The position numbers were made by a program, and so were the translations under genes. The notes beneath the pieces are model-generated. The model saw nothing but the letters and a program-made list of their open reading frames with translations, had not been told where the DNA came from and did no database searches. Shown here piece by piece: positions 9,557-19,981 of a DNA stretch of 28,592 nucleotides; positions within the stretch are counted from its first letter, which is position 1; each line of letters begins with the position of its first letter. The stretch lies in the NCBI GenBank assembly GCA_026770575.1, contig MU657214.1, forward strand, positions 14,529 through 43,120. The letters are read 5' to 3'. This DNA comes from Pelagophyceae sp. CCMP2097 (lineage: Eukaryota > Sar > Pelagophyceae).

Positions 9557-10855
9557 ATGTCAGACCGGCAGTGCAAGGTCGTGCTCATCGGCGACGGGTC
9601 TGTGGGGAAAAGTTCGATCATCGCACGCTTCACCGCCGACGGTGCGCCCGCCGCGCCCAACGGGTTCATAGGACGGGTTCAGAGGACGCATCTCGAGGAC
9701 GCACCCGAGGACGGAGTCATTTACAACTCCTCGGCAACTTGCAAAGCGGCCCAAAGCCGCCTCATTGCCGCTCCCGGCCCCCGGGCCCGCCGTCTCTCCG
9801 GGCCGCGCGTGATGGCGCCGACGTGTAGGCTTCCGGCAGCGGTACTCGCAGACGATTGGCGTCGACTTCTTCGAGAAGCGCATCTCGCTGCGCGGCGACG
9901 TGTCCTGCAAGCTGCAACTTTGGGACATTGGCGGGCAGAGCATCGGTGCGTGATGCATCGATGACCGTATTGACATTGGCGGCCAGTCCTTCGGTGCGAC
10001 GAATCGATATTCCGGAATCGTCGCCTTTGGCCCACCGTCGGTTAGGGTCGAAGATGCTGGCCAAGTACCTGTTCAACGCGCACGTGGTCCTTTGCATCTA
10101 CGACCTCACGAACCAAGAGTCGTGAGTGCAGTCGCAGAGCCTCACCTTCGCCCGACGCACAGCCTAGGCTGCGGAACATTGAAGACTGGCTCGCGGCGCT
10201 GCGGCGCGTGTTTCTGGATTCGCGGACGGGGATTGGGAAAATGCCGGAGACGTACATCATTGGCAACAAAGCTGATTTGGTGAGACGTCTATCGAGACCC
10301 CGGCAGTGCAGATGCCGACGCCTGCCTCAGGTGCGCCAGCGGCAGGTCTCGGACCTGGACCACGCCGCGTTTTGGCGGGAGCACGGCCTCATGGGCGGCT
10401 TCCTCACGTCGGCGCAATCCGGCGAGAACGTCGTCACCACGCTGTGAGGCAACCCCGTCGACGCGGCCCGCCGTCTTAAGGCGCCACTCTCGACGCGCGC
10501 GGCGACCGACGCGCCGTAGGTACGGCACGGCCGCGCACGCCGTCGGCGTGACGCTCACGCCGGGAGAGCTCGCGGTGAGGCAACGACGGCGTTCCCGACG
10601 CAGGGCATGCGTCGGGAGTCCTCGCTCTGGCGCCCGGTGTGCTCACCTGTATTGCCCGCAGAGTTTTGGGCCTCTTCGCACCTCGGCGGCTAGGTGCACC
10701 AGCGGTGCATTGGCGTGAACGTCCCGCAAGGCGACGGCCAATCGGGTAGCGGCCGCACGGCGCAGGCGGACCGCATCGAGGCCGAGGACCGCGCGCTGGA
10801 AGAGGCCAAGCGATTGGCCGCCGAGCGGAAAGCCTGCTCCTGCGCCATCGCCTGA
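9557..10855 (+). CDS. RAB28: RAB28 small GTPase, seven exons, intact
   Basis: Exons 9557-9641, 9829-9945, 10046-10121, 10168-10279, 10331-10443, 10520-10574 and 10694-10855 join in frame to a 239-residue protein (human RAB28 is about 220). G1 is GDGSVGKS (12-19); switch I reads YSQTIGVDFF; G3 is WDIGGQ (60-65), the IGG form typical of RAB28 rather than the DTAGQ of most Rabs; G4 is NKAD (126-129); G5 is TSAQ (156-159). The C-terminus is CAIA, a CAAX box for prenylation, whereas most Rabs end in a double cysteine; RAB28 is known for this CAAX ending. Every donor is GT and every acceptor AG, and phases match throughout. The family acts at membranes and is linked to cilia, BBSome/IFT traffic and endosomal sorting. 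Charged helix ALEEAKRLAAERK precedes the CAAX. I am confident of the family and of the gene being intact. Confidence 0.93.
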
Positions 10856-11406
10856 CGGCGCGGCTGGACGAGGGCCGGTCTGGGTTTTAAAAGACGGACC
10901 GGCCACCGAACCCACCGTCCGTGCGCTCCGAGGCCCCGCAGAGGCCCCGCCCGACGGGGGGGGATTTCCACACTTGTGCCGCGCGAATCCCAAGTTATCG
11001 CCAAATTACATTTACTTTCAAGGACGCCAGGTTCTTCTCACAGCGCCGAGCGCGCGCGCTAGGGCCCTACCATCTGCTCACTGCCGGTGGTGGGCGCATG
11101 GCCGAGCGCGACGTGAATCGCCTTACCAATTTGAGTCCAAAGCGGCAAGCATCATTTCGTAAGACCTCGTGCAGATGAAAACATACGATGGTGGACACTT
11201 GGACGAGCAAAGCTTGCGCTTGTGAGGCTTTATCCATGTTGCAATATAACTTGACGCTAGAAATTTCGTATCAACCGGAGGAAATATTACAATCTCGCGT
11301 TCGTTCTGTACTATTTTCGATCTTGAAAAGGCCCAATTCCAGCCAATCGTTGAGTTTGACCTGTGCTTTCACGAATATTTCTATTATTTGTATTCGCACG
11401 ATGATA
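10856..11406. other. downstream flank of RAB28
   Basis: No gene is recognisable. GC content falls steadily toward the repeat that begins near 11407. The 3' UTR of RAB28 should occupy the start of this stretch. Confidence 0.4.
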
Positions 11407-11580
11407 TTACAAGAGCGCGCCGGAGGCACACGGAGGACCCGAAGGATACAGCCAAAGCCCATTGCAATGCCCACGTAAATAATTAAAATTATGTAACTAA
11501 TCACTGAACCTTCAAATCCTCCTTATCTTTATTTTTGTTTTTTATTTCCTGTTGAGCTATTTCTTTTTTCTTTTTTTTTT

Positions 11581-11663
11581 GCGGCCGACCAGATTCGATC
11601 CGGGCCTGTGACCAAAAACTTCTTCTATGATGATTCCAATGAGGCTACTGCTCGACCTCCACT
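11581..11663 (-). other. tRNA-like stretch of copy A with a disrupted B box
   Basis: On the minus strand this matches the tRNA-like segment of copies B and C, but in the B-box position there are six extra bases (GATTCGATCCGGGCCTGTG against GATTCGAACCTGTG). It is therefore unlikely to be recognised by TFIIIC. Confidence 0.45.
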
Positions 11664-11965
11664 CCCAATTTTAGCAATCGCATCAACCACCAATCGCTGA
11701 ATCGGCCGAGTTGCTGCCCTTTCACAGGCTGAAAAGGGAGACAGAGCTCCTGATATTATAGGGGTTTTCCCAGATTACTTGAGCAGCTTGGAGCAGGCTC
11801 GTGTCGAGCCTACATGGCGAGTCTGGGTGTTTGCTTTTGGCGGCGTCATCACCGCGCGTCGCTCTCACGGCCATATCAATCTTGGCTCCAGGCCGATGAG
11901 TGGAGCTGCGATCATCACTCCTCCCTTTTCGGGCTCTGGATGCCCTCCAACTTCGCCACAGTGGC

Positions 11966-12044
11966 CAAAGTGTGTGCCCTCGGAAGCGGTATCCACGCTC
12001 AACATAGGTACGAATGGATACCGCTTCCGAGGGCACGCACTTTG
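11966..12044. repeat. hairpin with 30-bp arms in copy A
   Basis: The inner 22 bases, GTGCCCTCGGAAGCGGTATC plus CA (11974-11995), are perfectly complementary to 12015-12036; the match extends eight more bases on each side with one mismatch. The loop is 19 nt. The same hairpin is kept in copy B at 26479-26557. Confidence 0.85.
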
Positions 12045-12305
12045 CGCCTCCTGCCATCACCGGAAATCATTTAGTCTGTTTCCACTATATTTCCGGGTTT
12101 TCCCCCTTCAAGGTGGAGTTAAAGGCCCCATTTTAGATTTAATAAACTCCAAAATTGCCGCTATTGGCCTCTCCTAATCCCGTATTTTTCGGCCTGTGTT
12201 TTCTTCCCTAAGGTGGAACCTCACGGATTTACCCGGGGCAGACTGAAGGACAGACGGGCAGACGGACGGACAGACAAAATTGCCCCTGGTAATCCTTCAA
12301 TCAAA

Positions 12306-12366
12306 GGACCCGAAGGGCCCTTGCCGTAAACTGACGTTGATTAAACGGCAAGGACCCTTCGGGTCC
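12306..12366. repeat. hairpin with 22-bp arms near the end of copy A
   Basis: GGACCCGAAGGGCCCTTGCC plus GT (12306-12327) pairs with 12345-12366 with one mismatch; loop 17 nt. It marks the end of the composite repeat: identity with copy B stops four bases later (TCCTCAA). Confidence 0.85.
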
Positions 12367-12544
12367 TCAATAACGGATTTCTTGACAAATTTTGAAACGA
12401 CACTTTAGTTTGTTTAAAGTCATCTGACACACAGAAACTTTATTTTTCGACGCTCGTCACGTTTTCTTCGGCGGAGCGAGCGGCGAGCGGCAGAGCACCC
12501 CACCTCGTCGACACTCGCGCACGCGGTGTCCACCGCCGGAAGGA

Positions 12545-14352
12545 ATGCCTCGGCAGGCGCACCATCACGCTCCTGTGCACCTCCTGGCCGACGACGACGC
12601 TGCGGACGACGAGGGCGATGACGACGCTGCAGAGGAGGACTATGACCCGCGGCCCGAGTCGCCCCTCGCGCGGCAACACCGCGTGCGGTCGGCCTGCGGC
12701 GTCGACGACCTGGACCTCGCGACGCCACGGCCGGCTTCGAGGAAGGTCGAGCGGATGGAGGTCGAGTCCCCGTCCGAGTCGATGCGAAGGCCCGTGCCTT
12801 ACGTCTACTTCTTGGCCTTCATCGCCTCGCTCAACTCCATCAACCTCGGCTACGACATGGGCGTCATGTCCGGTGAGCGCGGGGGCGAAAGAAGCGTGGG
12901 AGGGTCTAAAAAGGATGGGGAAACCGACCGCAAACGCCTAGGCGCGGCCCTCTACATCAACGAATCCTTGGAGCTCTCCGAGGTGCAGCTCGAACTTTTA
13001 GTCGGGTCGCTGAACTTTTGGGCCATTGGCGGCGCGTTCGCGGCGCATTACGTGAATGACCGCTTTGGGAGAAGACGGACGTTCACTGTCTCATGTTTAA
13101 TATTCGTCACTGGCAATTTCTGCATGGCTCTAGCACCGTCCTACGCCTTACTCATGTTCGGCCGCGCCATCACCGGCGTCGGCGTCGGCGTCGGGCTGTC
13201 GGTGGACCCGGTTTACATCGCCGAAGTGGCTCCCAAAGAACATCGCGGAGCCTTGGTTAATTGGTCCGAGATTTCCATTACGATTGGCCTCCTCAGCGGA
13301 TTCTGCGCCTCGTACGTCTTCCGCAACCTGCCCGCGGACTTGGCCTGGCGAGCCATGCTTGGATGCGGTGGGATCATGCCTTTGGTGCTTTTCATCTTGA
13401 CTCTAACGGTCATGCCAGAGTCGCCGCGCTGGCTGGTGAGGCAAGGCCGGACGGCTGAAGCGGAGGAGATTCTAGTCCGGCTGAACCACCCGGATGTTGA
13501 TGTTCAAGGTCTCTTGGATGAAATTCAACAGGACGCTTCCGCGCAAGACCAACAAGAAACGTCGTGGAAATCCGTATTCTTCCCCGAGACGCCCGGCGCA
13601 CGGCTCGCGGTGGCGACGGGCGTCGGCGTGGCAGCGATGCAGCAGATGCTCGCTACTCATGCGATATTGTCGTACCAGCCGAGGATCTTAGCTTCCATGG
13701 GTGTCGAGAGGGATGTCATTTTTATGTGCCTCATAGCCATGGGCGCGCTCAAGGGCGCCATGCTCGTCGTCTCCACGTGGTTCCTCGACAGCCGCGGGCG
13801 AAGGCCTTTGCTGATCATCAGTACGGCGGGCATGGGCGCGGCTTTAGTCATCATCGGTTTTTTTTTTCAAGTCGGCCAACCCTGGGGCGCCGTCGCAGGG
13901 ACGTGGTTCTTCTTCATCGCGGAATCGATCGGAGTCGGGCCGGTGGGTTATCTTCTTGCGGCGGAGGTTTTTCCTTTGCGAATCCGCGCGAAAGCGATGG
14001 CTTTAGCTACGATCGGCAACAGGATCACTTCGACCATCATCTCCTCGACCTTCCTCTCCTGGGCCTCGGCCTGGGGCTACCCGGCTTACTTCTACTTCTT
14101 TGCGGTTGTCTCCTTTGGTGCCGTCGGCGTCCTCTATATCTACTTGCCGGAAACCAACGGCAAGTCACTCGAGCAAATGGCCGCCTACTTCGAGGTCCGT
14201 TCTGCCCCCATCCTTTTTGAAGACCCCCGTCCTTCGCCCTCGACGAATTTCCGTAGGTCGTGGCCGCGGAGCGGCAGCAGGGCGGCGCAAAGGCCCTCAA
14301 GACGAAAATCGCGACGAAAATCGCCGCCCCGAAGCAAGCCGGCCTCGTCTGA
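12545..14352 (+). CDS. sugar-porter family transporter (MFS)
   Basis: Exons 12545-12872, 12942-14194 and 14257-14352 join to 558 residues. After an acidic, His-rich N-terminus of about 85 residues the protein has the twelve-helix pattern of the sugar porter family (TC 2.A.1.1). Visible hallmarks are GYDMGVMSG in helix 1, DRFGRRR between helices 2 and 3, RAITGVGVG and YIAEVAPKEHRG around helices 4-5, PESPRWLVRQG after helix 6, DSRGRRPLL between helices 8 and 9, and PETNGKSLEQM after helix 12. It should move a hexose, polyol or inositol across a membrane by facilitated diffusion or proton symport; substrate cannot be told. Intron 1 (69 nt, GTGAGC...TAG) is a multiple of three without a stop, so an unspliced reading also stays open. 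Intron 2 (62 nt) has a GTCCGT donor. Confidence 0.92.
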
Positions 14353-14377
14353 GCCACCCACTCGTCTGAGCCACCCA
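14344..14377. repeat. 17-bp tandem duplication over the transporter stop codon
   Basis: CTCGTCTGAGCCACCCA occurs twice in direct succession (14344-14360, 14361-14377). The first copy holds the TGA stop of the transporter. Confidence 0.8.
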
Positions 14378-14690
14378 ACCCCATCGACAACCCCGCGCCC
14401 GACGCAAAAGGCGCCGGCGGCCGCGCAGAGGCGTTGCACAACGCCAGAAATACAATGACAAATGATGATCCAAATGCCGCGCTCCGTGTCTTCTGGACCG
14501 CCGCCACGCAGCCCGGCCTCCGATGGGCACGCCTCGACGAGGCCGGCCGGCAATTGCCGGCCCCGGCCGGCGACCCGGGCCCGGCTTAACCCGGCCGGGG
14601 CGCCGGCCGTGGTCACAAGCTCTTTTGGCGACTCCCAGCCGGAGCAAAGCGCAACATCCGCGCCGAGCCTCCGCGCCGGAGCGCCGGAGC
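14353..14690. other. intergenic stretch with CCGGCCGG-rich palindromes
   Basis: Between the transporter and the next gene. From about 14538 to 14607 it is a dense run of CCGGCCGG, GGCAATTGCC and CCCGGGCCCGG palindromes. No gene is recognisable. Confidence 0.45.
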
Positions 14691-15133
14691 ATGCGCCGCT
14701 GGGCCGCGGCGGCGGTGCTGCACCTGGTGCCTTTGTGCGGCGGTTCGCGCGTCGTCGTGGGCGAGGAGCGGTGCGGGCTGTTCGGTCCGGGAGTGGCGAT
14801 TGTCATCCCAGAACCGGGAATCGGACAAGACTCGGCGCCCGTCGACGTCGTCTTCCGGAGCGGCGCCGCCACCACCGCGTGCTGGCTCCGCGCCGACGTC
14901 CGCGTACGCACCGCCGTCGGCGATGCCGGAGATTGAGACGCGTCCCTCAGGGCTCGCGCGGACGCCTCGCGCAGGTTTTGGCCTTCTCCGAAGTCTTCGC
15001 CGACGCCTCTGGCGCCTCCGCGACCATCGCGGCCCTCGACCGCCTCGTCGCTTGCCAGAAAACGCGCGAGGTGCTCTGGGTCTTGGACGAGCCCGCGCGC
15101 AGCTGCGCACGCCTGCGTCCGGCACGCCCGTAG
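14691..15133 (+). CDS. small secreted-type protein or 5' exons of the downstream gene
   Basis: The ATG at 14691 opens MRRWAAAAVLHLVPLCGG, a plausible signal peptide, followed by a beta-rich stretch (VAIVIPEPG, DVVFRSGAATTACWLRADVR). A 47-nt intron (14904-14950, GTACGC...CAG, phase 0) joins it to 14951-15133, which gives a helical stretch (LAQVLAFSEVFADASG, ALDRLVACQKTREVLWVL) and a stop, 131 residues in all. I do not recognise the family. Signal peptide plus position suggest it may instead be the N-terminus of the glycosyltransferase-like gene that follows, with the TAG inside an intron. Confidence 0.35.
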
Positions 15134-15273
15134 AGGAGGGACGACTTTGAAGGGCAGCGGGCGAGGCGCGGGGCCGGGAGACGAGTGGCTCCCGTGCAGC
15201 GCCTGCTTACGCTTGCGACTAGGCGACGATTTGGCTCGACTGCGCGACTTTGAGAGCCGTGCGTCTGCCGCAG

Positions 15274-17165
15274 GCATCCGAGGAGGCAGCACCCCACGCT
15301 TGTGTAGGGCACACCAGCGTGAAATTTGCGGCCGTGTCGCCGGACGCCGTCTCGCGGCTCCGCAACGGCACAAAGGGCAAGCCGTCGGCCGCTTACGTCG
15401 CGCTCCACGCACTCCTGGGTGCGTGGCGATGGAACTGTTCCTCCAATACGCTTTGCCGCCGCGACTTTCGCGCGCAGGGTCGCGGCGCTGCGCGTCTGTG
15501 CGGCTTCGCGGCTTCGGCAGCGACGCGTCTCTCGCTTCGCTGCGCGTCGCTGACACGACGACGCTGGCGCCGGCGCTGGCATTAATCAGATCCTCAACAA
15601 TCCTTTGCCCGCTCGCCGACGAGGCGCGTCTTCGTATCCAAGGGGGCGCTGCCGTGACGCGCTGAAACAGGCGCGGCCGTGGTGGGTCGGCGGCTGGCTC
15701 CAAAGCGGCGTGAAGCAGATATCGCACCCAGAGTCGGTTTTTGACGCGGAAGAACATCCGGAGACGCTGCCTTGCGCTGCCGCCCTCGAGGCGCAGCTCC
15801 CACCCGTGCCGCGCTTCCAAGGCCCAGTCGTCGCGTCGAGGGCGTTATACCTCGGCGAGGCGTACGGGAAGGCGTCGAGACGGCCGGGAGACGTTCAAAG
15901 CGGCGTCTCGCACAAAAGCCGGTCGTGCGAGAGCGGCACGACGCCCCCGACGCTCGAAGTGTAGGTGCTGTACGCGGTCGCGTCGAGCATACCCCGCGGC
16001 GGCACCGGCTGGCGGGCGGACCGGCGCAGGGTCATGGAGGCCATGCTCGCGAGGACGGACATCGAGAGAGAGGTCATCGAGGTCAACGCGACCGACGGCC
16101 ACGACGCCGCACAGCTGCGCGCGTGGTGGCGCGCCATCGGCGTCGCCAAAGCCTGCGCCGACAGGACGGGCGGTAAAGTCGGCTGGTGCGTCGGGAGGCG
16201 TCGGAGACGGGTCCTCTGCTTGTGCGTTGTCGCGACTTGCTTACTTGCTTGGCGTAGGTGGAACACGTACGTGCGCTTCCTCGTGCTCCTGCTGACTTCA
16301 AAGTTCGACTACGGTGTGCTTCTCCAAGATGACGCAGAGGTCCGTCGCCTCACCTCGGTGCCGCGGTCGGAAGCGTCAACTGTCCCCACGCAGCTGCCGG
16401 CGGACTTCGGCGCGCGCGTGCAGCGACTCCTGGCCATCGCGGCGCCGCTGAAGAGGTGGTCGTTTCGGCTCGGGCAATACCAGATCGGGTTGCTCATTCC
16501 GCGTGCGGACTCGCGGCGTCTCATTCATAGGGCCGGCTTTCGGGGTTGGAAACGTCGGTGTTGGATACGCGCGTCTAGGCGAGGCCGCGGCGCGGGCGCT
16601 CAACATCTTCTGTTCCGACATGTTCGACTGCAAAACGCCGCGCCCCGTCGGCAAACCCGGATCGAGCCATCGAGGCATTGGAGAGGCTCGACCGTCGTCC
16701 TCGAAATTGCCTTTGGAGAGTCTGTCTCGAACAAGGCCTGGGTCGGCCTCGAGGGCGATTCTAGGCGACGAGCACTGCGACCACTACCACATCTTCGCGC
16801 AGCCCGAGCTCGGTGCGTCGCTTTGTTTTCTGGGTTCTCTAAAACCGCCGGATCGCCGGATCGCAGGCGACTGCCCGCTGACGATTACGGGCCGGCCGTT
16901 CAACGCGCTCGTCAACGCGTCTTCGTTCCATTCAAAGTCGACGATCAAGAGAGGCAGCAGCGCCAACATCCCGGGCACGTCCCAGCGCGCAGGTCTGCCG
17001 CAGGACCGCCACCCGCTCCTTTCCGGAGACGACTGGCCGCCGTTCTGCAAGACCGACTGGCCCGGCAAAGTCAACGACGTCACCCGGCTCGCCGTGCGCT
17101 TCGAAGGCAAGAGGCCCAGAGAGGCGCGCAAGCCCAAACGCGAACCGAAGAAAGGGGCCGCGTGA
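15274..17165 (+). CDS. glycosyltransferase family 25-like protein, model partly resolved
   Basis: The firm part is three exons, 15965-16185, 16258-16339 and 16394 to about 16500. They read VLYAVASSIPRGG...GWRADR, a linker EVIEVNATDGHD, then WWNTYVRFL, KFDYGVLLQDDAELPADF and RVQRLLAIAAP. The DDA triad after a hydrophobic strand, preceded by a VNATDG turn, is the pattern of GT25 (LPS-type) glycosyltransferases, where it binds the nucleotide-sugar metal. Near 16,500 the frame must change by an intron or a one-base shift; the next frame gives GYARLGEAAARALNIFCSDM, and, after a GTGCGT intron at about 16815-16880, a C-terminus of about 95 residues to TGA at 17165. Upstream, 15274-15418 (KFAAVSPDAVSRLRNG) and about 15640-15860 (PWWVGGWLQSGVKQI) are probable exons of the same gene. 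It would act in the Golgi/ER if secretory. Start unknown. Confidence 0.55.
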
Positions 17166-17515
17166 GGCTAAGGGACGCCGATTCTAATCAGATTCGTCGC
17201 CGCGATGCGGGCCGCGCTGAGGCCATAAAGCGCCACCGGCTCCGCGAAGCCCACTAACAATGGGTGCGGCACGGCGCGGGCCGCAGACCGAGCTGCGATG
17301 GGCGCCCACTGGTCCAACTCTGGTGCGACTCCTATCGCGTTCTGCGGCCCAGGGTTTCGGGTCTGGGGGGTAGAGACGAACCCCTTGCTTCCCCCGGCGC
17401 CTCTGGCCTCAGGCGCTCTTTGCCGGGGCGGTGGTTGAGCCTTTTCGGCGAGCTTTTGTATCATCGCTGATCCCGGTCTACTGCAGCTCCTCAAGAGAAG
17501 CAGGAGAGCAGCAGG
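17166..17515. other. upstream region of the asparagine synthetase gene
   Basis: A 350-bp stretch without a recognisable gene. It should carry the promoter and 5' leader of the gene starting at 17516; the bases just before the start, AGCAGG, are purine-rich. Confidence 0.4.
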
Positions 17516-19981
17516 ATGTGTGGCATCCTCGGCATCTTCGACGCGGCCGAGGGCACGACGCAGGCGCAGCTGCGCGCCAAGCTCATCGAATGCGCCCGCC
17601 GCATGCGCCACCGTGGCCCGGACTGGTGCGTGACCCTTTGGCGCCCGGGCGGATGCGGTTGCGCGGTCGGGGCTATGCGGGGACGCGGTCGAGGCGCGCG
17701 CTCCCGCGCGAGACGAGAGCTGCGCAAGCGGTATGAACCCCGCGGCGCCGCCCCGAAAAAAACGAATCTGCGGAGAAGGCTCCGAGGGTGGCCTGTCAAG
17801 GCCTGTGAAGAGTGGCCTGCCCAAGACCGGGGCTCAAACGCCTTTCCTCAGGTCGGGCTACCAGCTTTTCTGCGCGGAGACGGTGGACGTACCCGTGGAC
17901 CCCACCGTCGTCCGCGGCGCCAAACTCGGCCTCGGCCAGTCGGCGGCGTTCAAGTCGCTCTCCCGCGACGTCAACTCCGAGCCAAATGCCCCGGCCAAGC
18001 ACGCCATCGCGCACGAGCGCCTCGCCATCATCGACCCGGAGTCGGGGGCGCAGCCGCTGTTTGCCAAGGGCCAGCCGCTGGGCGCTGCGGGCTCTACGAC
18101 GATCGTCGAGGGCGAGATCGTCGTCGCGGCCAACGGCGAGCTGTACAACTACAAGGAGATGTACGCCCAGCTCGCCGCCGACGGCGCCGCCTACACGCCG
18201 CGCACGGGCTCCGACTGCGAGGTGAGCATTTCCTTGTATCGCAAGTGTTTCTCACAACGTCTCGGAAATGCTCTAGAATCCTTTGGGAAATGCTCTAGAA
18301 CTTCCTATAGGTCATCATCCCCATGTACCGCAAGTACGGCCTGGAGAAGACGTGCTCCATGCTGCGCGGCATGTTTTCGTTTGTGCTCTACGACCGCACG
18401 ACTGGCTTTTACGGCGCGGGCCGCGACCACATGGGCATCACGCCTCTGTACATTGGCTACGGCCTCGACGGTTCGATTTGGTTCGCGTCGGAGTTGAAGG
18501 CGCTCGTGCGCGACTGCGCCCGGCTGGAGCAGTTCAAACCTGGCCACGTCTGGCGGTCGGACACGCGCGCCTTCGTGAAGTGGTACTTCCCTCTCTGGAT
18601 GGACCGCGTCCCCGGCGGCTTCGAGCAGCCCGACTTTGCAAAGCTGCGCGACGCGTTCACAAAGGCCGTGGAACGGCGCATGATGTCCGACGTGCCCTGG
18701 GGCGTGCTTCTGAGCGGCGGGTTGGACTCATCGCTCGTGGCGTCCGTGGCCCAGAAGCTTCTGGACCAGAAGGCGGCCACGTCGGGCGACCGATGGATGT
18801 CCAAGCTGCACTCGTTCTCCGTCGGCCTCGAGGGCTCGCCGGATTTGGCGGCGGCGGCCAAGGCGGCGGCGTTTATCGGGACGGTCCATCACCCGTACAC
18901 GTTCACGCTGCAGGAAGGCCTCGACGCTCTGGCAGAGGTCATTTACCACCTCGAGACGTACGACGTCACTTCCATCCGCGCGTCGACGCCGATGTTCTTG
19001 ATGTCGAGGAAGATCAAGGCCATGGGTGTCAAGATGGTTTTGTCGGGGGAAGGTGCAGACGAGATTTTAGCCGGCTACCTCTATTTCCACAAGGCCCCGA
19101 ACGCGGCCGAGCTGCACGCCGAGCTGAAGGACAAGCTCGCCGCCCTGCACATTTACGACTGCTTGCGCGCCAACAAGGCGACGATGGCGTGGGGGCTTGA
19201 GGCGCGCGTCCCCTTTTTGGACGCCGATTTCCTCGAAGTCGCCATGGCCATCGACCCGGAGGACAAGATGATCAAGGACGGCCGGATCGAGAAGTGGGTC
19301 CTGCGCAAGGCCTTTGATGTGGACGATGAACAAGGCAAGCCGTTTCTGCCGCAAGAAATTCTGTGGCGCCAAAAGGAGCAGTTCTCCGACGGCGTCGGCT
19401 ACGGTACGTCTCTCTTGTTTGGCGTTTGTTGCGCGGGGATGATTCGAACCACTTGTATCTCGAGAGCTTCTTTGAGGGATTTACTACTCTGATTTTTATG
19501 ACCCGTTGATCGCCTGCTTCGAATGTGATGATGCCATGCCAACCTTTACCCTGACGACGCCCGTAGGCTGGATCGACGCGCTGCGCGACCACGCGGAGAC
19601 GCACGTCTCGGACCAGCAGTTTTGCATGGCCAAGTTCCGCTTCCCGTGCGAGAACAGCGTCTCGTATGGGAACTCATGCGGGCTCCCGCGGTCCCCGTGG
19701 CCTGCATGATCCCACGCTTTAGGTACAACACTCCCCGGACCAAGGAGGCGTACTTCTACCGGGCCATCTTCGACGGCGTCTTCCCTCTGCAGGCGGCGGC
19801 GGAGACGATTCCGACCGGGAAATCCATTGCGTGCTCGACGGAGCGCGCGCTGTCGTGGGACGCCAGCTTCGCCAAGTGCGCAGACCAGTCCGGCCGCTCC
19901 GTCCTCGGCGTCCACGCGTCGGCCTACGCCGCCGACTTTGACGTCGACGCGGACCAGAAGAAGAGCGAGCAGAGCGCCTAA
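17516..19981 (+). CDS. ASNS: asparagine synthetase (glutamine-hydrolysing), five exons, intact
   Basis: Exons 17516-17625, 17852-18221, 18311-19403, 19567-19645 and 19723-19981 join to 636 residues, slightly longer than plant enzymes of about 585. It makes asparagine from aspartate, glutamine and ATP, normally in the cytosol. The N-terminal glutaminase domain starts MCGILGIFD, so Cys2 is free to act as nucleophile after Met removal; RMRHRGPDW, the ammonia-site NGELYN (131-136) and GSDCE are present. The synthetase domain has the ATP pyrophosphatase loop LSGGLDSS (Ser295 onward), [12 protein letters not shown] and [10 protein letters not shown], and the eukaryotic hallmark [14 protein letters not shown] across intron 3. 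The C-terminus ([37 protein letters not shown]) is plant-type. There is a stretch of about 40 residues after the first exon ([11 protein letters not shown]...) not usual in AsnB proteins. Splice phases all agree. Confidence 0.95.
18260..18303. repeat. direct repeat inside asparagine synthetase intron 2
   Basis: GGAAATGCTCTAGAA occurs twice, 12 bases apart, just before the TATAG acceptor of the 89-nt intron 18222-18310. Confidence 0.7.

Larger units (their letters stand above)
11407..12370 (-). repeat. composite dispersed repeat, copy A (empty-site copy)
   Basis: This stretch is repeated in inverted orientation at 25146-27211 (copy B), and its left part again at about 28438-28592 (copy C). 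It runs from TTACAAGAGCGCGCCGGAGG, through a tRNA-like stretch at 11581-11660, a 30-bp-arm hairpin, and a short GACGGACAGACA tandem, to a 22-bp-arm hairpin next to its end at 12370. Copy A lacks two insertions found in copy B (at the points near 12150 and 12288), so it shows the original sequence. No transposase or reverse transcriptase is visible. An ORF of 132 codons here is shared with copy B only because the DNA is shared. Confidence 0.8.

Noticed and set aside
11779..12177. 132-codon ORF kept in both composite repeat copies
   Set aside because: The conservation follows from duplicated DNA. In copy B the frame runs into the unrelated CACTA-type insert, and the ORF covers the hairpin.
14297..15820. 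A 507-codon minus-strand open frame
   Set aside because: It lies antisense to the small secreted-type ORF and to the first glycosyltransferase exons, is Arg/Pro/Ala-rich with no domain, and results from GC-rich codons on the other strand.
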